Shown here: one piece after another, positions 42,445-51,170 of the stretch | How positions within the stretch are numbered: the stretch's first letter is position 1 | Layout of the letters: the number at the start of each line of letters is the position of its first letter | From: Algoriphagus zhangzhouensis | Lineage (GTDB): Bacteria > Bacteroidota > Bacteroidia > Cytophagales > Cyclobacteriaceae | DNA: 64,000 nucleotides | NCBI RefSeq assembly: GCF_900148515.1 | Contig: NZ_FRXN01000006.1 | Coordinates: 62,001-126,000 of the forward strand | Reading direction: 5' to 3' | Notes under the pieces: generated by a model | What the model saw: only the letters and a program-made list of their open reading frames with translations | What the model was told of the DNA's origin: nothing | Database searches by the model: none | Translations under genes and position numbers: made by a program

Positions 42445-43085
42445 TTTTTTATGGAATGTGGATTTAGGTCGGTAGGGGGGAGCGTTTTGATGATTTTAGC
42501 AGGGTTTCCCACTACCACTGAATATTCTGGAATGTTCCCTGAAACAATGGATTTGCTACCAATAATAGATCCACGTCCTATGTGGGTGCCTGGTAAGATT
42601 ATCGAATCAAATCCAATCCAAACATTGTCTTCTATAGTCACGGGTGAAGATTTTGAAAAAGGCATTTGATGCAGATCTGATGAAGAACCATTTTCCAATA
42701 AAAAGGCCCTCTGCTCAATTGTTAGGTCTTCACCGAGAAAGTTGTCAGTAATAACAGAGCCCCAAGAAGCCATAACATAATTGCCCAGAGATATTTTTTC
42801 TGTACATATAATGTTTGATCCATTAAGAACGCAAAATTCTCCAATTTCAATTTCCCCATTTTCGGAAGTTACAATTTGTGCTGAATCATAGAGCCCAGTT
42901 CCTTTGCCAACTTTCAAGGCTTGAGGAATTTTACTGTTGAACATTTCAAAGCAAAAGGCAGTGTCGATGAATACAGCATCATCGATGATTACATTGGAAG
43001 GGATTTCTCCATCATACCAGTCGTTGGGAATAATAAATTTCCCTTCAGTCGATTTCTCGATTCCTTTGATGATATTTCGTCTCAT
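42441..43085 (-). CDS. Left-handed beta-helix acyltransferase (A)
   Basis: A 214-residue protein with hexapeptide repeats (IIDDAVFIDT, VGKGTGLYDS, IEIGEFCVLN, ISLGNYVMAS, IEDNVWIGFDSIILPG, IGRGSIIGSKSIVSG), ending SVVVGNPAKIIK, the typical end of LbH O- or N-acyltransferases. A loop with ITDNFLGEDL may hold the acceptor. It resembles its neighbour at 43082-43675, so the two arose by duplication. Four-base overlaps on both sides (ATGA) show tight translational coupling. It probably adds acetyl groups to the glycan product. Confidence 0.85.
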   Translation of the reverse strand: MRRNIIKGIEKSTEGKFIIPNDWYDGEIPSNVIIDDAVFIDTAFCFEMFNSKIPQALKVGKGTGLYDSAQIVTSENGEIEIGEFCVLNGSNIICTEKISLGNYVMASWGSVITDNFLGEDLTIEQRAFLLENGSSSDLHQMPFSKSSPVTIEDNVWIGFDSIILPGTHIGRGSIIGSKSIVSGNIPEYSVVVGNPAKIIKTLPPTDLNPHSIKK

Positions 43086-43675
43086 GAGATTGGTTTTGCT
43101 GGATTTCCCATGACTTTTTGCCCTGGAAGGACATCCTCTAATACCATTGATCCTGGGTAGATATAAGCACCTTTTCCGATCCTAACACCTTTGAGGATTG
43201 TAGCATTTAGTCCAATCCAAACATCATCTTCTATAATTACTTGCTCCACTTTAAATGCAGGTCTGGAACTCCTGTCCCCTAAAGGCGAAATAGCGATTAT
43301 GTCTTTCATTCTTTCTAATGGATCCAAAGGATGGAAGTCTGAATCCGCAATAGTGACACCACCGGCAATAAATACTCTTGAGCCTATTTTTATTCTACCC
43401 GAACAGACTAGGGATGCATTAGCCAAATAGCAGTAATCCCCAATTTCGATAATGCCATTTTCTCCAGCAGCCAAAGAGGTCCTCCAAAATGTAACATTAT
43501 CCCCAATAATAAGCCCAAGTTTTAATTGAGAGTGGTAGTGTTGAAAGCTGTGGCTCGAATCTATTCTCGTATTTTTGCCTACTTTGATGTTTTGTGGCAC
43601 ACTTCCTTGAAACCAATCTCCAGAAAAAACAGCTCCTGGAATAATAGTATGAAACTTAGAATCTGGGTTGGTCAT
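43082..43675 (-). CDS. Left-handed beta-helix acyltransferase (B)
   Basis: A 197-residue hexapeptide-repeat acyltransferase. Repeats include IKVGKNTRIDS, LIIGDNVTFWR, IEIGDYCYLANAS, IKIGSRVFIAGGVTIAD, VIIEDDVWIGLNATILKGVRIGKGAYI. The segment TIADSDFHPLDPLER is the acceptor loop of maltose/galactoside acetyltransferase relatives, with the catalytic histidine in SDFHP. It ends KVMGNPAKPIS. It overlaps the second acyltransferase gene by four bases. Acetylation of a sugar is the likely reaction. Confidence 0.87.
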   Translation of the reverse strand: MTNPDSKFHTIIPGAVFSGDWFQGSVPQNIKVGKNTRIDSSHSFQHYHSQLKLGLIIGDNVTFWRTSLAAGENGIIEIGDYCYLANASLVCSGRIKIGSRVFIAGGVTIADSDFHPLDPLERMKDIIAISPLGDRSSRPAFKVEQVIIEDDVWIGLNATILKGVRIGKGAYIYPGSMVLEDVLPGQKVMGNPAKPIS

Positions 43676-43687
43676 GTATTCAGAAGA

Positions 43688-44869
43688 TTAGAGTGAGTCA
43701 ATCAAATTCCCTAAAACTTTTTTATGATCAAAGTAAGAGCTAGCTATTTCTCTTGCATTCTTGGAGTGATTATCCCAATCTCCAGAGATTTTTCTTATAG
43801 CCTCCAAAGCTTCGTTTTTGTCTGAAAAAGAAAACAGGCCAAGACCTGTTGGATAGTTCTTAGACCAACCAGTGTCTTGAGCTACAACAGGTCGTCCAGC
43901 GGCTAAATAACATGCTGATCGGCATGAAAACCATCCTGTTTTTGCTTTTACATATGTTTCTTTAGCTACTGAGATTTCAGCACTTGAAGAATAAATAAAA
44001 TTTTGATACTTCTTGTGGTCACCGGAAGCCTCCAGAGTAGAAACTATTTCCCATCCATATTTCAATAGCTTTTCAAAACTATCTTCATTTTCATCATTTA
44101 TGGTTTGCCCTATAGCTATTTTAAAAGAAATGCCAGATTCCAATTCTGGTAAATTTTGAATGATAGGAAAAGTGAGGTCTTTTTGACCCCAAGACTGATT
44201 TCCGTATTGGAATTTTTTTCCGGCTTTCCAATTCATGAGAGTTGTGAAGACAAGCTTAGGGGCTGGAGCTTTTTTATTATTCCAATAATCTAGGCAAATA
44301 GGCTGTCTTGTGATTTTCCAAGAATAATCTCCTTTGGGGATTAAGCAATCGTCATGAAAAATGTTTTCTCCAAATGTGAAATGGTGCGTGTGCCATTTTG
44401 CTAATTCAGCCAATTTCCCTTCTTCTGGAGAAAAGGTTTGATCTGAGTTTATTTGAATCTGAGTAAACATAGGGTCTGTATCCAGCAGAATCCGAATAGG
44501 AATTCGTAAGTATTCTTCCCTCATGACATTTGCACAGGAAATATTGATGAATATATCTGCTGATTTGCAAATCTCCAGATACTCCTTTCTTGATTTACCA
44601 AAGATTTGTTGGGTTAATTCATCTAAATAGATGTATCGATTTTCTAGACCGAAAGATTTCATGATTTCGTGAAGTCTTTGGATAGTTGTGCTACTGTCAT
44701 CCCATGTATCTCCGAAGACGGGGTATACTTTGGTGTCTTCAATGTAAAAAACATTATATCCCATTGATTGAAACCCCAGGACATATTGGATATAATCCCA
44801 GACAACACCTCCCGCAGGTAGTAACCCAATAAAGCCTCCAATAATTACGGTTCCTTTATACTTAGTCAT
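43688..44869 (-). CDS. GT-B-like glycosyltransferase (paralogue B)
   Basis: A 393-residue protein parallel to the one at 41302-42444. The start GTVIIGGFIGLLPAGGVVWDYIQYVLGFQSMGYNVFYIED is a nucleotide-fold entry with a Gly-rich loop; the middle has LLDTDPMFTQI and FTFGENIFHDDCLIP; the end has GWFSCRSACYLAAGRPVVAQDTGWSK and GLGLFSF. The strong match at both ends shows a gene duplication. I cannot place it in a numbered CAZy family. It overlaps the GNAT-like gene before it by 8 bases. Confidence 0.78.
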   Translation of the reverse strand: MTKYKGTVIIGGFIGLLPAGGVVWDYIQYVLGFQSMGYNVFYIEDTKVYPVFGDTWDDSSTTIQRLHEIMKSFGLENRYIYLDELTQQIFGKSRKEYLEICKSADIFINISCANVMREEYLRIPIRILLDTDPMFTQIQINSDQTFSPEEGKLAELAKWHTHHFTFGENIFHDDCLIPKGDYSWKITRQPICLDYWNNKKAPAPKLVFTTLMNWKAGKKFQYGNQSWGQKDLTFPIIQNLPELESGISFKIAIGQTINDENEDSFEKLLKYGWEIVSTLEASGDHKKYQNFIYSSSAEISVAKETYVKAKTGWFSCRSACYLAAGRPVVAQDTGWSKNYPTGLGLFSFSDKNEALEAIRKISGDWDNHSKNAREIASSYFDHKKVLGNLIDSL

Positions 44870-45797
44870 TGGCGGATAAATACCAGTTGGAAATCTCGAT
44901 TGATTCTTTTTTTATTTTTGGGTTCAAAATTTTAACCCAAAAATAAAAATCATAGTCGCCATATGCATAGCCTGAATTGCTGAATGCAGACTTCATTGAT
45001 TCAGTCATTAAACAAACTATCTTCTTAAATCGGGAATCATTCTTATACATATTCCCTATGAAATCAGTAATGCCTTGTATTACTTGTTCTGTAAATTCAT
45101 GACGATACATCAAATCACAAATAAGAATTTGACTTTCTCGTTCCTTTTCCAGGAAGGTGCACAAACCAATCAGGAGATCACCTTGGAAAACACCTATTAT
45201 TTTGTAATCCCTATGGCTATTTTTCCACTTTAAGAACTCCTTACTTCGATTAATCATAAAAATTTCTTGGCCTGAAATTTCTTCCCAAAGTGTGTCTATT
45301 TGACGATGGTCAAAATCAATAAATCGTATTTGATTTCCAGTTTCATTAAAATTGGAATCATCTGAGACTTCAAGTTTATATAAGGGGAATTTAAACACTT
45401 GTGTGTCAACAAGATGAGCTAAGCTTTTCCATCTTGGGTCTGGAATCATGATAAGAAAATCAAAGCTTTTCTTCCTCATAAGTTGAATTCCAAAATTGAA
45501 AAGTTGGAGAATGAACTTATAGGCTAATAGTCCACGGTTCTTTTTACCAATTACAGCAGCAAATGGTCGACATCCTGAAAAATATTCCTTTCGATAAGAG
45601 ACTCTTAATGATATGAATATTAATTGTGCTTGAATTTCTCCTTCTTTTTCAGCTATTACTACAAAGGAGTTCCCATCTGGAGATGAAATGAATCTATTTT
45701 TCCAAGTATCTAAATCTATTTCATCCCAACCTGCATTAGAGTTCCAGAATTCGACAAGCTTAGGGAAATCACTAGGGGTACATTCTCTTATAGCCAT
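44862..45797 (-). CDS. GNAT-like protein (A) of the glycan operon
   Basis: A 311-residue protein with a GNAT-type N terminus (MAIRECTPSDFPKLVEFWNSNAGWDEIDLDTWKNRF) and a likely second GNAT-like half (IIGVFQGDLLIGLCTFLEKERESQILICDLMYRHEFTEQVIQGITDFI). The classical Q-x-x-G-x-G acetyl-CoA loop is not obvious; RPFAAVIGKKNRGLLAYKFILQLF in the first half may take its place. It has no membrane segment. It is related to the next protein in order and length. Acyl transfer to an amino sugar or amino acid is possible but unproved. Confidence 0.68.
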   Translation of the reverse strand: MAIRECTPSDFPKLVEFWNSNAGWDEIDLDTWKNRFISSPDGNSFVVIAEKEGEIQAQLIFISLRVSYRKEYFSGCRPFAAVIGKKNRGLLAYKFILQLFNFGIQLMRKKSFDFLIMIPDPRWKSLAHLVDTQVFKFPLYKLEVSDDSNFNETGNQIRFIDFDHRQIDTLWEEISGQEIFMINRSKEFLKWKNSHRDYKIIGVFQGDLLIGLCTFLEKERESQILICDLMYRHEFTEQVIQGITDFIGNMYKNDSRFKKIVCLMTESMKSAFSNSGYAYGDYDFYFWVKILNPKIKKESIEISNWYLSAND

Positions 45798-45800
45798 AAA

Positions 45801-46769
45801 CTAATCGTTTGGAAAAATAAACCATGATTGCCCTTTGATCGATTCAATCGCCTCAGTCGAAGTAGTGGAGGAGATGCCAAATGCAAAATTGTAAGAGATT
45901 TTTTCAGTTTTCACCTTCTCTAAAATTGGAGTCAAAAAATCATTGGCGATAATTTTTAAGTCCTGCCCACTATAGGAGCTATTTTCTATCATCCATTTTA
46001 GATGAAACTTTTTCAATTTTATCAAAAGTGTAGGAGCTTCTGAAAAATCCGTCATCAAAAAATCCAGAATTAAACCTGAACTTTTTTTAATTATAAAGTA
46101 TCCTGCCAGATTTTTCTTGATGTCATAAATTCCGATTTTAAGTTCATCGCCCCATTTATATTTCAACCATTCTATCGATCTATTCACATAGGAAAGGTTG
46201 GGGTAGTTTGATTTGAAGCCTTTCCAAACAGAATTAAAATCTTCAGAAAATTCATTTACCTCATTCAAATAATAATTCCCCAGATCAACTTCTTTATCTA
46301 AAATTTTAAGGCAGGAGAATATTTGAAGCTCCCAAGGAAACAAATCTATCCTATGCAAGGATTTTAAAGGTTTAACCCAACCGTAGGCAGGGAATACATA
46401 AAGCCATTCAAAGCCTTTCTTTTTCGCATATTTCGCACCATTCAAAAATAGTTCTACCATCAAGGATAGACTTTCTGGATATACTGAAGATCTGTAATCA
46501 TTCTGTATTATAGGGGCAGATACTTTTGCTGCAAGCTTTTCTTTCCCCTTTAAATAAATATAAGTAGGTGTGTAGAATATTTGCGCTATAATTCTTTCAG
46601 AATTATCTAGGGCCAAATAAATGATTACCTCACCAAAAGGAGTAGAGAGCCATTTTTTAAACTCATTTTCACTTGGTCTTCCCCATCCGGAAGAGTGCTC
46701 CCATAAATCTAGAACTCCATTTAAATCAGAGTCTTCATATTCTCTAAAAATAAATTGTTTTTCGCCCAT
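45801..46769 (-). CDS. GNAT-like protein (B) of the glycan operon
   Basis: A 322-residue protein starting IFREYEDSDLNGVLDLWEHSSGWGRPSENEFKKWL, the same layout as the protein at 44862-45797 (R-E/Y-x-x-S-D-L/F...W...S/N-x-G-W). The loop KVSAPIIQNDYRSSVYPESLSLMVELFL replaces the acetyl-CoA motif position. The second half has KIGIYDIKKNLAGYFIIKKSSGLILDFLM. It lies 2 bases behind the ABC exporter gene and 3 bases before its paralogue. Family membership is by resemblance only. Confidence 0.65.
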   Translation of the reverse strand: MGEKQFIFREYEDSDLNGVLDLWEHSSGWGRPSENEFKKWLSTPFGEVIIYLALDNSERIIAQIFYTPTYIYLKGKEKLAAKVSAPIIQNDYRSSVYPESLSLMVELFLNGAKYAKKKGFEWLYVFPAYGWVKPLKSLHRIDLFPWELQIFSCLKILDKEVDLGNYYLNEVNEFSEDFNSVWKGFKSNYPNLSYVNRSIEWLKYKWGDELKIGIYDIKKNLAGYFIIKKSSGLILDFLMTDFSEAPTLLIKLKKFHLKWMIENSSYSGQDLKIIANDFLTPILEKVKTEKISYNFAFGISSTTSTEAIESIKGQSWFIFPND

Positions 46770-46771
46770 TT

Positions 46772-48568
46772 CTAGTTGATAGTTTGTTGGGTGTAAAGGT
46801 TGAAATAGAGTCCTTTTTGTTGGATCAATTGTTCGTGAGAGCCTAGTTCTGAAATCGACCCATTTTTCAAAACCAGAATTTGATCTGCATTTTTTATAGT
46901 TGAAAGTCTATGGGAAATGACGATAACAGTTTTGTCCTTGCAATAGTCTTTAAGTCTCCTGAAAATCCTTCCTTCCGTAATTGCATCAACAGAAGAGGTA
47001 GGTTCATCTAAAACTATGATTGGTGTGTCCATTACAAAAGTTCTAGCAAGAGAGAGTCTTTGTTTTTCACCGCCTGAAAGCGATAATCCTGCTTCGCTAA
47101 CAATTGTGTCATAGCCTTTTGGCAATTTTGTAATAAAGTCATGAGCTTCACTTAAGGTTGCTGCCATTTCGATTTGTTCTCTGGTAGCATTTGGATTCCC
47201 AAACCTTATGTTTTCAGCGATACTCACAGGAAATAGGATTGGGTCCTGTAAAACCATAGAAATATTGCTTCGCAAGGACACCAAGCTAAAATTACTAATG
47301 GGAGTACCGTTGATTTTAATCTGTCCTTCCCATGGTTCATAGAACCTTCCTAATAAAGATATTAGAGAGGTTTTGCCAGCTCCAGTTGTTCCGATTATGG
47401 CTGTTACTTTGCCAGGTTTTGCCTTGAAATTAATCTGTTTTAAAACACAATGTTCATCTTCTTGGAAGCGGTTATATCCAAATTGTATATCAGAAAATTC
47501 GATCAAGCAGGATTTTTCATTCAAATCGATAGAGTTGTCTTTTTCAAAGACCTCCTCTTTAGAGTCAAGTATATCATAAATTCTACTTGCTCTGGCAGCT
47601 AGCGAAACGGATGCTCCGGCGGCTGTGGAGAGTGAAGTGACTGGTCCATATATGGCGGTAATATAACCTAGAAAAACATACAAATCTCCAGGAGATAAGT
47701 CACCCTCGAGTCCTTTATAAGCTCCTAGCCCTACCAATACGACCGAAGCCAAGCCTGTTATCAATTTAACAGTTTGGTTGTACGTCTCCCCTATAGTGAC
47801 TGCTTTAAAATAGGCTTTCTTAAATCCCAATGCTAGAAAGTCCAGTTTACCTAGCATGAATTTTTCTCTTACAAAAGTTTGAATAACTCTCATTGAGACA
47901 AGGGCTTGCTGAACAAAACCTGAGAGTTCTCCTTGCTTCGAATATTGTTCTAATGTGGAATCGTTCATAGGTTTGTTTACAACAAAAAGGGCCAAAACAA
48001 GCAAAGGAATCACCGATATAGTAATAATGGCTAATGTGGTGTCAATTAGCATCATCACAAAAAACATCCCTGCTAAAACTAAGACAGAGGAAATGAGCGG
48101 GAGTACAATTTGTCCAACTAGCAGGTACATGACGAAAATGTCGCCATTAAACCTTTGTAATAGGTCGCCTGCTTTATTTTTTGAATAAAACCTCATGGAA
48201 AGAGACTGGAACTTTTTGTATAGCTCAAGTGAGAGGTCGTATACTAAGCCTATACCGATTTTTGTAACTAATAGGAATGAGATATAGCCTAAGAATATTT
48301 CGCCTAAAACTATAATTACCATGAGGGCTAAACTAAAAATGAGTAAGTCATTTTCAGATTGCCCACTGTTATTAATATGGAAAAAGTCGCTTATAAATTG
48401 TGGGAACTCTTGCTTTAAAAGAACATTGTCAATAATTATTTTTACCGGAAGTGGTTTAGCCACAGTGAAAACCACTCCGAAAATTGAAATGAATATTAAT
48501 AAAGTTAGCCTCCACTTATAAGGGAGAAGAGAAGTCAATAGTCTCTTTAAAATATTAATATTCTTCAT
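46772..48568 (-). CDS. MsbA-type ABC exporter (fused permease and ATPase)
   Basis: A 598-residue half-transporter that works as a homodimer. Six membrane helices fall at about 19-41, 74-98, 148-172, 176-197, 267-288 and 296-318. The ATPase has Walker A GTTGAGKTS (393-401), Q-loop MVLQDP, signature LSGGEKQR (497-504), Walker B IIVLDEP (517-523) and H-loop ISHRLS. Exporters of this type flip lipid-linked or amphipathic products outward. It lies 1 base behind the GH2-GT2 gene and leads the rest of the operon, so it probably moves the product made there. Confidence 0.93.
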   Translation of the reverse strand: MKNINILKRLLTSLLPYKWRLTLLIFISIFGVVFTVAKPLPVKIIIDNVLLKQEFPQFISDFFHINNSGQSENDLLIFSLALMVIIVLGEIFLGYISFLLVTKIGIGLVYDLSLELYKKFQSLSMRFYSKNKAGDLLQRFNGDIFVMYLLVGQIVLPLISSVLVLAGMFFVMMLIDTTLAIITISVIPLLVLALFVVNKPMNDSTLEQYSKQGELSGFVQQALVSMRVIQTFVREKFMLGKLDFLALGFKKAYFKAVTIGETYNQTVKLITGLASVVLVGLGAYKGLEGDLSPGDLYVFLGYITAIYGPVTSLSTAAGASVSLAARASRIYDILDSKEEVFEKDNSIDLNEKSCLIEFSDIQFGYNRFQEDEHCVLKQINFKAKPGKVTAIIGTTGAGKTSLISLLGRFYEPWEGQIKINGTPISNFSLVSLRSNISMVLQDPILFPVSIAENIRFGNPNATREQIEMAATLSEAHDFITKLPKGYDTIVSEAGLSLSGGEKQRLSLARTFVMDTPIIVLDEPTSSVDAITEGRIFRRLKDYCKDKTVIVISHRLSTIKNADQILVLKNGSISELGSHEQLIQQKGLYFNLYTQQTIN

Positions 48569-48569
48569 T

Positions 48570-51170
48570 TTAAATCATATTTCCATCTCTAGATTCAAGC
48601 ATAAGTTTTTGTAAGCGAGGACTTTCAATGTTAAGTACTTCATTACTCAAAACTTTATTGTTATCTAGTTCGTCGCTTAATTTAGAGTCAATTGATTCAA
48701 CGGACATTCTGAAAGTTCTTAAAAGATAACATGAATCAGCTAAGATTTTCAACAATAGTAAGATTGACATTGTACCAAAAAAACTAAAACTGATGTAAGC
48801 CTGATTTTTGAATGCTAAAAACGAAACTATTGCTAGTCCAACCAAAAGTAGCTCAGGGAGAATAGAGAGTGATAGTCGCTGTTTGATTTTGAAAAACTGT
48901 TTTCCCATTCCATGTTCTTCGACTGTAAACAAGGCTCTAGCTGAAATGAAAGGTCCTATTTTATATTCCAAATCCCATCTGTCATAGTCTCCACCATTTT
49001 TTACTTTTAATTTCTTTTTCAACAACTCCTTTTTTAGATTGAATTGCATTTCAGAAAGCTCTTGCCATTTTTCGGACCATACAGAAACCATCTGCGGGAA
49101 AATTGAAAAGCTATTAAGATATTTTAGATTGGCCAGACTACCTCTTGATGGATTTAGACCATATTTAATTCTGCCTTTCAATCTAGCCAAAGGCTGAATG
49201 AAATGCATATAAGTGGTGATGGCGAATCCTTTTAACTTTTGATTGCTTGGGATGGATTTGTTTTTCCTTATTGCTTTTGCCGCAGATAATGCGGATTGGA
49301 AAAAGACTATTCCGAGCATAAAAAGGAAGACAGGGAATGCAATTCCAAATAATGGAAGTTCAAACCCAAAAATTGAGACGATCCCAAAAAAACCGATAAT
49401 AAAAAAGTATTCGGGCATTAAAGAGATACTATTCCAGGAGTTATAAGAATCATTGTAAACTGATTGAAATAAAGCGGAGCCTTGACTCCCGTAAAATATT
49501 TTCCTTTTTCTAGGGTAAAAAGACTTTGTCAATCCGCTGCCATAAATATGTCCTCTCCAACTTAAATGGCCCAAGCTATTATATTTCTCCGGCCATTTTT
49601 TCTCTAGCAAGGCTTCTGCTTTTCCATAGCCTTCCTGCTGCTTCCAATACATTCTCAATGAGCTACGTCTATGATGCCAAACAAAAGCCGAATGATGGAA
49701 GCCTATCTCATATCCTTTTTCTTGGATTCTCCAGCAAATATCTACGTCATCACCTGCAGCTCTAAAAACTTCATCAAATCCTCCAATTTCCATTAATACA
49801 GACTTTTTAAAGGACATGTTGCAACCAGGGATATGTTCCGCAACTTCATCATCCAAAAGAACATGACAGGGTCCGCCTGGAGAATTAGCAACGCATTGAG
49901 AGGTTAACTCAGCTTTTTTTGGTGGTAAATTATGACCTCCAACCCCAGCAAAATTGCTATCTAGGTAAGTGGAAGCCAAATATGTAAGCCATTTTGGGTC
50001 AGGATAGGCATCGTCATCAATATAAGCTATGATTTCCCCATTAGAAGCATACATTCCGGTGTTTCTTGCATTGCTCAATCCACGGTTTTCGGTACTAATT
50101 AAATGAACATCGAATTCAGAGGCTATCTCTGCGGTATTGTCTTTAGATCCATCATTTACTACAATTACCTCATAGTTTGGATATTCTAACTTTTTTAATC
50201 CTTCTAGTGTATCTCGGATCGTTCTGGAGCCATTATATGAACAAACCACAATTGAAATGAGAGGGAAATCTGCACTACCCTTATATGGCATTTCTTCAAA
50301 TGCGGTTTTTACAGATTCAAGAGCAGGCTTGGGTATTCTTTCCCTGTCGACTAATCCGAAGTCCCAATCATCTATAGGGAGTCCTCCTCTCCACCAATCG
50401 TCAGTCCAGGAAAAAACAAAGCAGCCAGCACATCCCTTTTCAAATATTTTCCGGATTTGCCAGTCAAGAGTTACAGCCTGTCTTTCCAAGCCATTTCTCA
50501 TGCTATCAAGACCAATTTCAGAAAGTAGAAGAGGCTTGTCTTCTGCCAAATTATGTAGCTTCGCTAAATACCTAGTAAGCTTTTCTTCATTTTCAAGGAA
50601 GACATTGAAGCAATAAAAATCTAAAAAAGAAAGGTCAAGATATTCTGTAGTTGGATAATTTACATAGGTTACTAGTGAATTTGGATCCGTCTTTTTTACT
50701 GTTTTGTAGAGCTTTTTTAGAAAAGCCGAAATCCTCTTGTCTCCATACCACCTAACTATGTTTGAAGGGATTTCATTTCCAATTGCGTAGGCAAAAATGG
50801 CTGGATGGTGATTGCAGTCTATGATGTTTTGTCTTACTCTATTGACAATATCGTTCTCTTGTTCTTTTGTGTCTAAAAATGTTAAATGCTGTTCCCAAGG
50901 CATTCCAATCATCATTTTTAGATTGTGTTTTAAGGCAATGTCAAGAATTTTAAGTGGAGGAACGGTATAAGTTCTTACTGTGTTGATGCCATTTTTAGAC
51001 ATTAGCAAAAAATCTTTTTCAACAATTTCAAGAGGTGGGAAAAGGTCTCCTGACTCATTTGGTTCAAAAGTGCCATAAGTAACACCCTTGATGTAAATTC
51101 TACTTTCTTTCAAGTTGAAAAATTTTCCATCGATTGATGGTCTGTCAATTAGCTCTTTGACTTCAATCAT
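48570..51170 (-). CDS. GH2-like and GT2 fusion membrane protein
   Basis: An 866-residue protein with two enzyme modules. Residues 1-295 form a GH2-type TIM barrel: GVTYGTF, GINTVRTYTVPP, acid/base E133 in AIGNEIP, nucleophile E218 in LLSEIG, and FSWTDDWW. Residues 304-520 form a GT2 glycosyltransferase: ISIVVCSYNG, VVNDGSKDNT, the metal-binding DDD (385-387) and the acceptor-side GDDVDICWR (473-481). Four membrane helices follow (586-603, 607-628, 770-788, 791-812). No sugar-binding or jelly-roll GH2 domains are present. It is the first gene of the operon and must act at the cytoplasmic membrane. Confidence 0.85.
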   Translation of the reverse strand: MIEVKELIDRPSIDGKFFNLKESRIYIKGVTYGTFEPNESGDLFPPLEIVEKDFLLMSKNGINTVRTYTVPPLKILDIALKHNLKMMIGMPWEQHLTFLDTKEQENDIVNRVRQNIIDCNHHPAIFAYAIGNEIPSNIVRWYGDKRISAFLKKLYKTVKKTDPNSLVTYVNYPTTEYLDLSFLDFYCFNVFLENEEKLTRYLAKLHNLAEDKPLLLSEIGLDSMRNGLERQAVTLDWQIRKIFEKGCAGCFVFSWTDDWWRGGLPIDDWDFGLVDRERIPKPALESVKTAFEEMPYKGSADFPLISIVVCSYNGSRTIRDTLEGLKKLEYPNYEVIVVNDGSKDNTAEIASEFDVHLISTENRGLSNARNTGMYASNGEIIAYIDDDAYPDPKWLTYLASTYLDSNFAGVGGHNLPPKKAELTSQCVANSPGGPCHVLLDDEVAEHIPGCNMSFKKSVLMEIGGFDEVFRAAGDDVDICWRIQEKGYEIGFHHSAFVWHHRRSSLRMYWKQQEGYGKAEALLEKKWPEKYNSLGHLSWRGHIYGSGLTKSFYPRKRKIFYGSQGSALFQSVYNDSYNSWNSISLMPEYFFIIGFFGIVSIFGFELPLFGIAFPVFLFMLGIVFFQSALSAAKAIRKNKSIPSNQKLKGFAITTYMHFIQPLARLKGRIKYGLNPSRGSLANLKYLNSFSIFPQMVSVWSEKWQELSEMQFNLKKELLKKKLKVKNGGDYDRWDLEYKIGPFISARALFTVEEHGMGKQFFKIKQRLSLSILPELLLVGLAIVSFLAFKNQAYISFSFFGTMSILLLLKILADSCYLLRTFRMSVESIDSKLSDELDNNKVLSNEVLNIESPRLQKLMLESRDGNMI

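Noticed and set aside
48570..51170. Possible artificial join or frameshift fusing a GH2 gene to a GT2 gene
   Set aside because: The reading frame is continuous, the linker at about residues 285-303 (LESVKTAFEEMPYKGSADFP) is a normal hydrophilic link, and both halves begin and end where their domains should.
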